Shown here in pieces: positions 5,389 to 6,310 of a stretch of DNA of 6,310 bases (its first letter is position 1; every line of letters starts with the position of its first letter). A program made the position numbers and the translations under genes. Source of the DNA: Avoscillospira sp945864925 (GTDB taxonomy: Bacteria > Bacillota > Clostridia > Oscillospirales > Oscillospiraceae); assembly GCA_945830595.1 (NCBI GenBank), contig CALZZH010000140.1, positions 1-6,310 of the forward strand. Reading direction: 5' to 3'. Under the pieces are notes generated by a model. That model was not told the origin of the DNA and did not search any database. It saw only the letters and a list, made by a program, of their open reading frames with translations.

Positions 5389-5425
5389 CCGCGGCGGCTT
5401 CCCCCGGCCGCCGCGGTACGTTTTT
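5389..5425 (+). terminator. very GC-rich hairpin, possible second terminator
   Basis: CCGCGGCGG (5389-5397) pairs perfectly with CCGCCGCGG (5408-5416) around a ten-base loop. TTTTT follows after a four-base gap (5421-5425). The gap makes it a less typical terminator, but it would stop transcripts that pass the riboswitch terminator. Confidence 0.45.
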
Positions 5426-5439
5426 ATCCGGAAATACAC

Positions 5440-5467
5440 TTGCAGAAGTAAAAAAACAATGTAATAT
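5440..5467 (+). promoter_or_regulatory. promoter candidate for a small transcript
   Basis: TTGCAG (5440-5445) and TAATAT (5462-5467) are 16 bases apart; TATTAT at 5465-5470 is an alternative -10 box with a 19-base spacer. A TTTAC-atc-GTAAA palindrome (5483-5495) lies just after the predicted start and could be an operator. Confidence 0.35.
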
Positions 5468-5474
5468 TATTTCC

Positions 5475-5613
5475 TGAAGAGATTTACATCGTAAAGATAC
5501 CAACGGGACATGACAAATTTCATATCCATGTCCTTCGCCTATGCGGATGCGCCATGATATGCAGATGATGCTGAAAGACGGCTGCTTCCTCAATGGACGC
5601 AGCCGTCTTTTTT
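5475..5613 (+). ncRNA. possible small RNA with a 15-codon frame
   Basis: Between the promoter candidate and the strong terminator lies about 140 bases with no normal gene. It contains a 7-base stem GGACATG (5506-5512) with CATGTCC (5527-5533) and a short frame 5510-5557 (MTNFISMSFAYADAP) whose start codon lies in that stem. CGGG just before it is a poor ribosome site. The unit could be a small RNA, a leader peptide, or debris between terminators. Confidence 0.3.
5574..5613 (+). terminator. strong intrinsic terminator
   Basis: A perfect 12-base stem (5574-5585 with 5599-5610), which can extend by three inner pairs (TCC/GGA), runs into six T (5608-5613). On the minus strand it is followed by TTT only, so it is best for plus-strand transcripts but may also help end the leftward ATPase transcript. 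Confidence 0.85.
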
Positions 5614-5616
5614 GTA

Positions 5617-5649
5617 GGGGCTGCCTCACTGCCTTAGTGAGACAGCCCC
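5617..5649. repeat. 14-base inverted repeat downstream of the ATPase gene
   Basis: GGGGCTGCCTCACT (5617-5630) and AGTGAGACAGCCCC (5636-5649) pair with a single C/A mismatch and a five-base loop. No T run follows on either strand. It lies about 90 bases after the ATPase stop, next to the strong terminator, and may protect or help end that transcript. Confidence 0.65.
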
Positions 5650-5742
5650 CTTCGATTGATGCCAGAACTTGTCTACGGATGGTATAGAACAATCTTGCAG
5701 CATGCGGATCGATTGGATAAAGAATTCCACAGACAAACAGGA

Positions 5743-6263
5743 TCAGTTCCATTCCTTTGCCAGGAGGAAATCGCGGATATTGCGATGCTTGATGCCGTTG
5801 CGGCTCATGTCGAATTCATCCAGCGACACAACATACTTCGGGAAATTATCGCGTATACTGTCATACGCGCCAAACTCACGGGCAACCGTCTCTTGGGAGG
5901 CCAGCAGATAGGCCACCTGAACATACAGTTTTTCACCGCGTTTATCACAGACAAAGTCGATCTCTTTCTCTCCGCTTCTGCCCACCGTGACCGCATAGCC
6001 CCGGCGCAGCAGTTCTAGATAGACGATATTCTCCAGAATGAGGTTGATGTCCCTCATATTGCCGCCAAAGACCGCCTCACGAATTCCGTGGTCTGCAATA
6101 TAATACTTCTCGTTGGAGGCGAGGATCTGTTTTCCCTGTAAGTCCTCGCGTTTCACCTGATAGAACAGATAAGCGTCGCAGCAATATTTGATATAATTCA
6201 GAATTGTCTCCGGTGCAACGGTTCGCTGCTCATTCTTCAGGAATTTCGCCAGTGAGGTTGCGG
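5743..6263 (-). CDS. ATP-binding protein with C-terminal DUF4143 domain, 5' end missing
   Basis: The last 172 residues of a protein whose family is normally about 400 residues with an N-terminal AAA-type ATPase; that part is missing. The visible piece starts with a helix-turn-helix-like segment (ATSLAKFLKNEQRTVAPETI, then LNYIKYCCDAYLFYQV). It continues into DUF4143: KREDLQGKQILASNEKYYIADHGIRE, ENIVYLELLRRGYAV, then EIDFV and YVQVAYLL, which resemble a PD-(D/E)XK nuclease core with Gln in place of the usual Lys. The end has DNFPKYVVSLDEF and a HRNIRDFLL segment. The frame is open from 5743 through 6263, where the adapter starts, so it is cut by the contig end and not by mutation; the GTG at 6156 is internal. 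Members of this family are widespread in gut Bacillota and Bacteroidota, and their role is not well established. Confidence 0.9.
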
Positions 6264-6310
6264 CTGTCTCTTATACACATCTCCGAGCCCACGAGACGTA
6301 GAGGAATCTC
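6264..6310 (+). other. Illumina Nextera adapter, not genomic
   Basis: Bases 6264-6282 equal the 19-base Tn5 mosaic end (CTGTCTCTTATACACATCT). Bases 6283-6297 (CCGAGCCCACGAGAC) are the Nextera read-2 adapter. GTAGAGGA (6298-6305) fits the 8-base i7 index slot and, from memory, index N712; ATCTC (6306-6310) begins the flow-cell sequence. It is read-through left in the assembly. Confidence 0.98.

Larger units (their letters stand above)
5289..5742. other. non-coding stretch between the riboswitch terminator and the ATPase gene
   Basis: It holds two GC-rich hairpins, a possible small RNA unit and a pair of hairpins, listed separately. Open frames here (5236-5464 on the plus strand, 5282-5752 on the minus strand) run through the hairpins, lack ribosome sites and have Pro/Arg-rich or erratic content, so I do not call them. 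Confidence 0.5.

Noticed and set aside
5282..5752. 156-codon minus-strand frame after the ATPase gene
   Set aside because: Runs through four hairpins including two terminators; its sequence is not protein-like.
1..6263. CRISPR arrays, tRNA or rRNA genes, insertion sequences
   Set aside because: No regularly spaced repeats, no cloverleaf or rRNA signature, and no transposase on either strand.
6264..6282. Tn5 mosaic end as a natural transposon terminus
   Set aside because: It is followed exactly by Nextera adapter and index bases, so it comes from library preparation.

Overview
The window looks like a contig end from a gut-type Bacillota bacterium, probably a Clostridia relative near Oscillospiraceae or Lachnospiraceae. 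This is inferred from the protein style (clostridial MATE pump, short LysR regulator, DUF4143 ATPase, Tn916-type control genes), the strong AGGAGG-like ribosome sites and the cobalamin riboswitch. No marker gene fixes the species. The last 47 bases (6264-6310) are not genomic: they read as the Illumina Nextera transposase adapter plus an i7 index, so true sequence ends at 6263.

Left block (1-1406): a 116-residue XRE repressor on the minus strand faces away from a plus-strand 166-residue protein that keeps only a sigma-70 region-4-like helix-turn-helix. The divergent pair, with these sizes, resembles the orf9/orf7 control module of Tn916-family integrative conjugative elements. No integrase, excisionase, relaxase or transfer gene is present. 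The roughly 460-base gap between them holds a promoter for each side, palindromes that could be operators, and a strong intrinsic terminator between the sigma-side promoter and its gene, which suggests attenuation or antitermination.

Middle-left (1407-2018): no confident gene. It contains a cluster of inverted repeats around a perfect extended Shine-Dalgarno sequence, a large nested hairpin that is a good minus-strand terminator for the pump gene, and a possible frameshifted membrane-peptide remnant.

Centre (2019-4671): an efflux locus. A minus-strand operon encodes a small 91-residue membrane protein and a 448-residue MATE transporter. A divergent LysR-family regulator probably senses a ligand and controls the operon. 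The two promoters overlap at their -10 boxes inside one palindrome.

Right (4672-6263): a gene-poor stretch carrying a cobalamin riboswitch with its own promoter and intrinsic terminator, but no recognisable coding sequence downstream on that strand. Further along are two GC-rich hairpins and a possible small RNA unit ending in a strong terminator. The contig ends inside a minus-strand ATPase gene of the DUF4143 family, cut off by the adapter.

The most interesting points are the apparently orphan B12 riboswitch, the isolated Tn916-like switch with an attenuated leader, and the structured region after the sigma-like gene. The adapter matters for anyone using the right edge.
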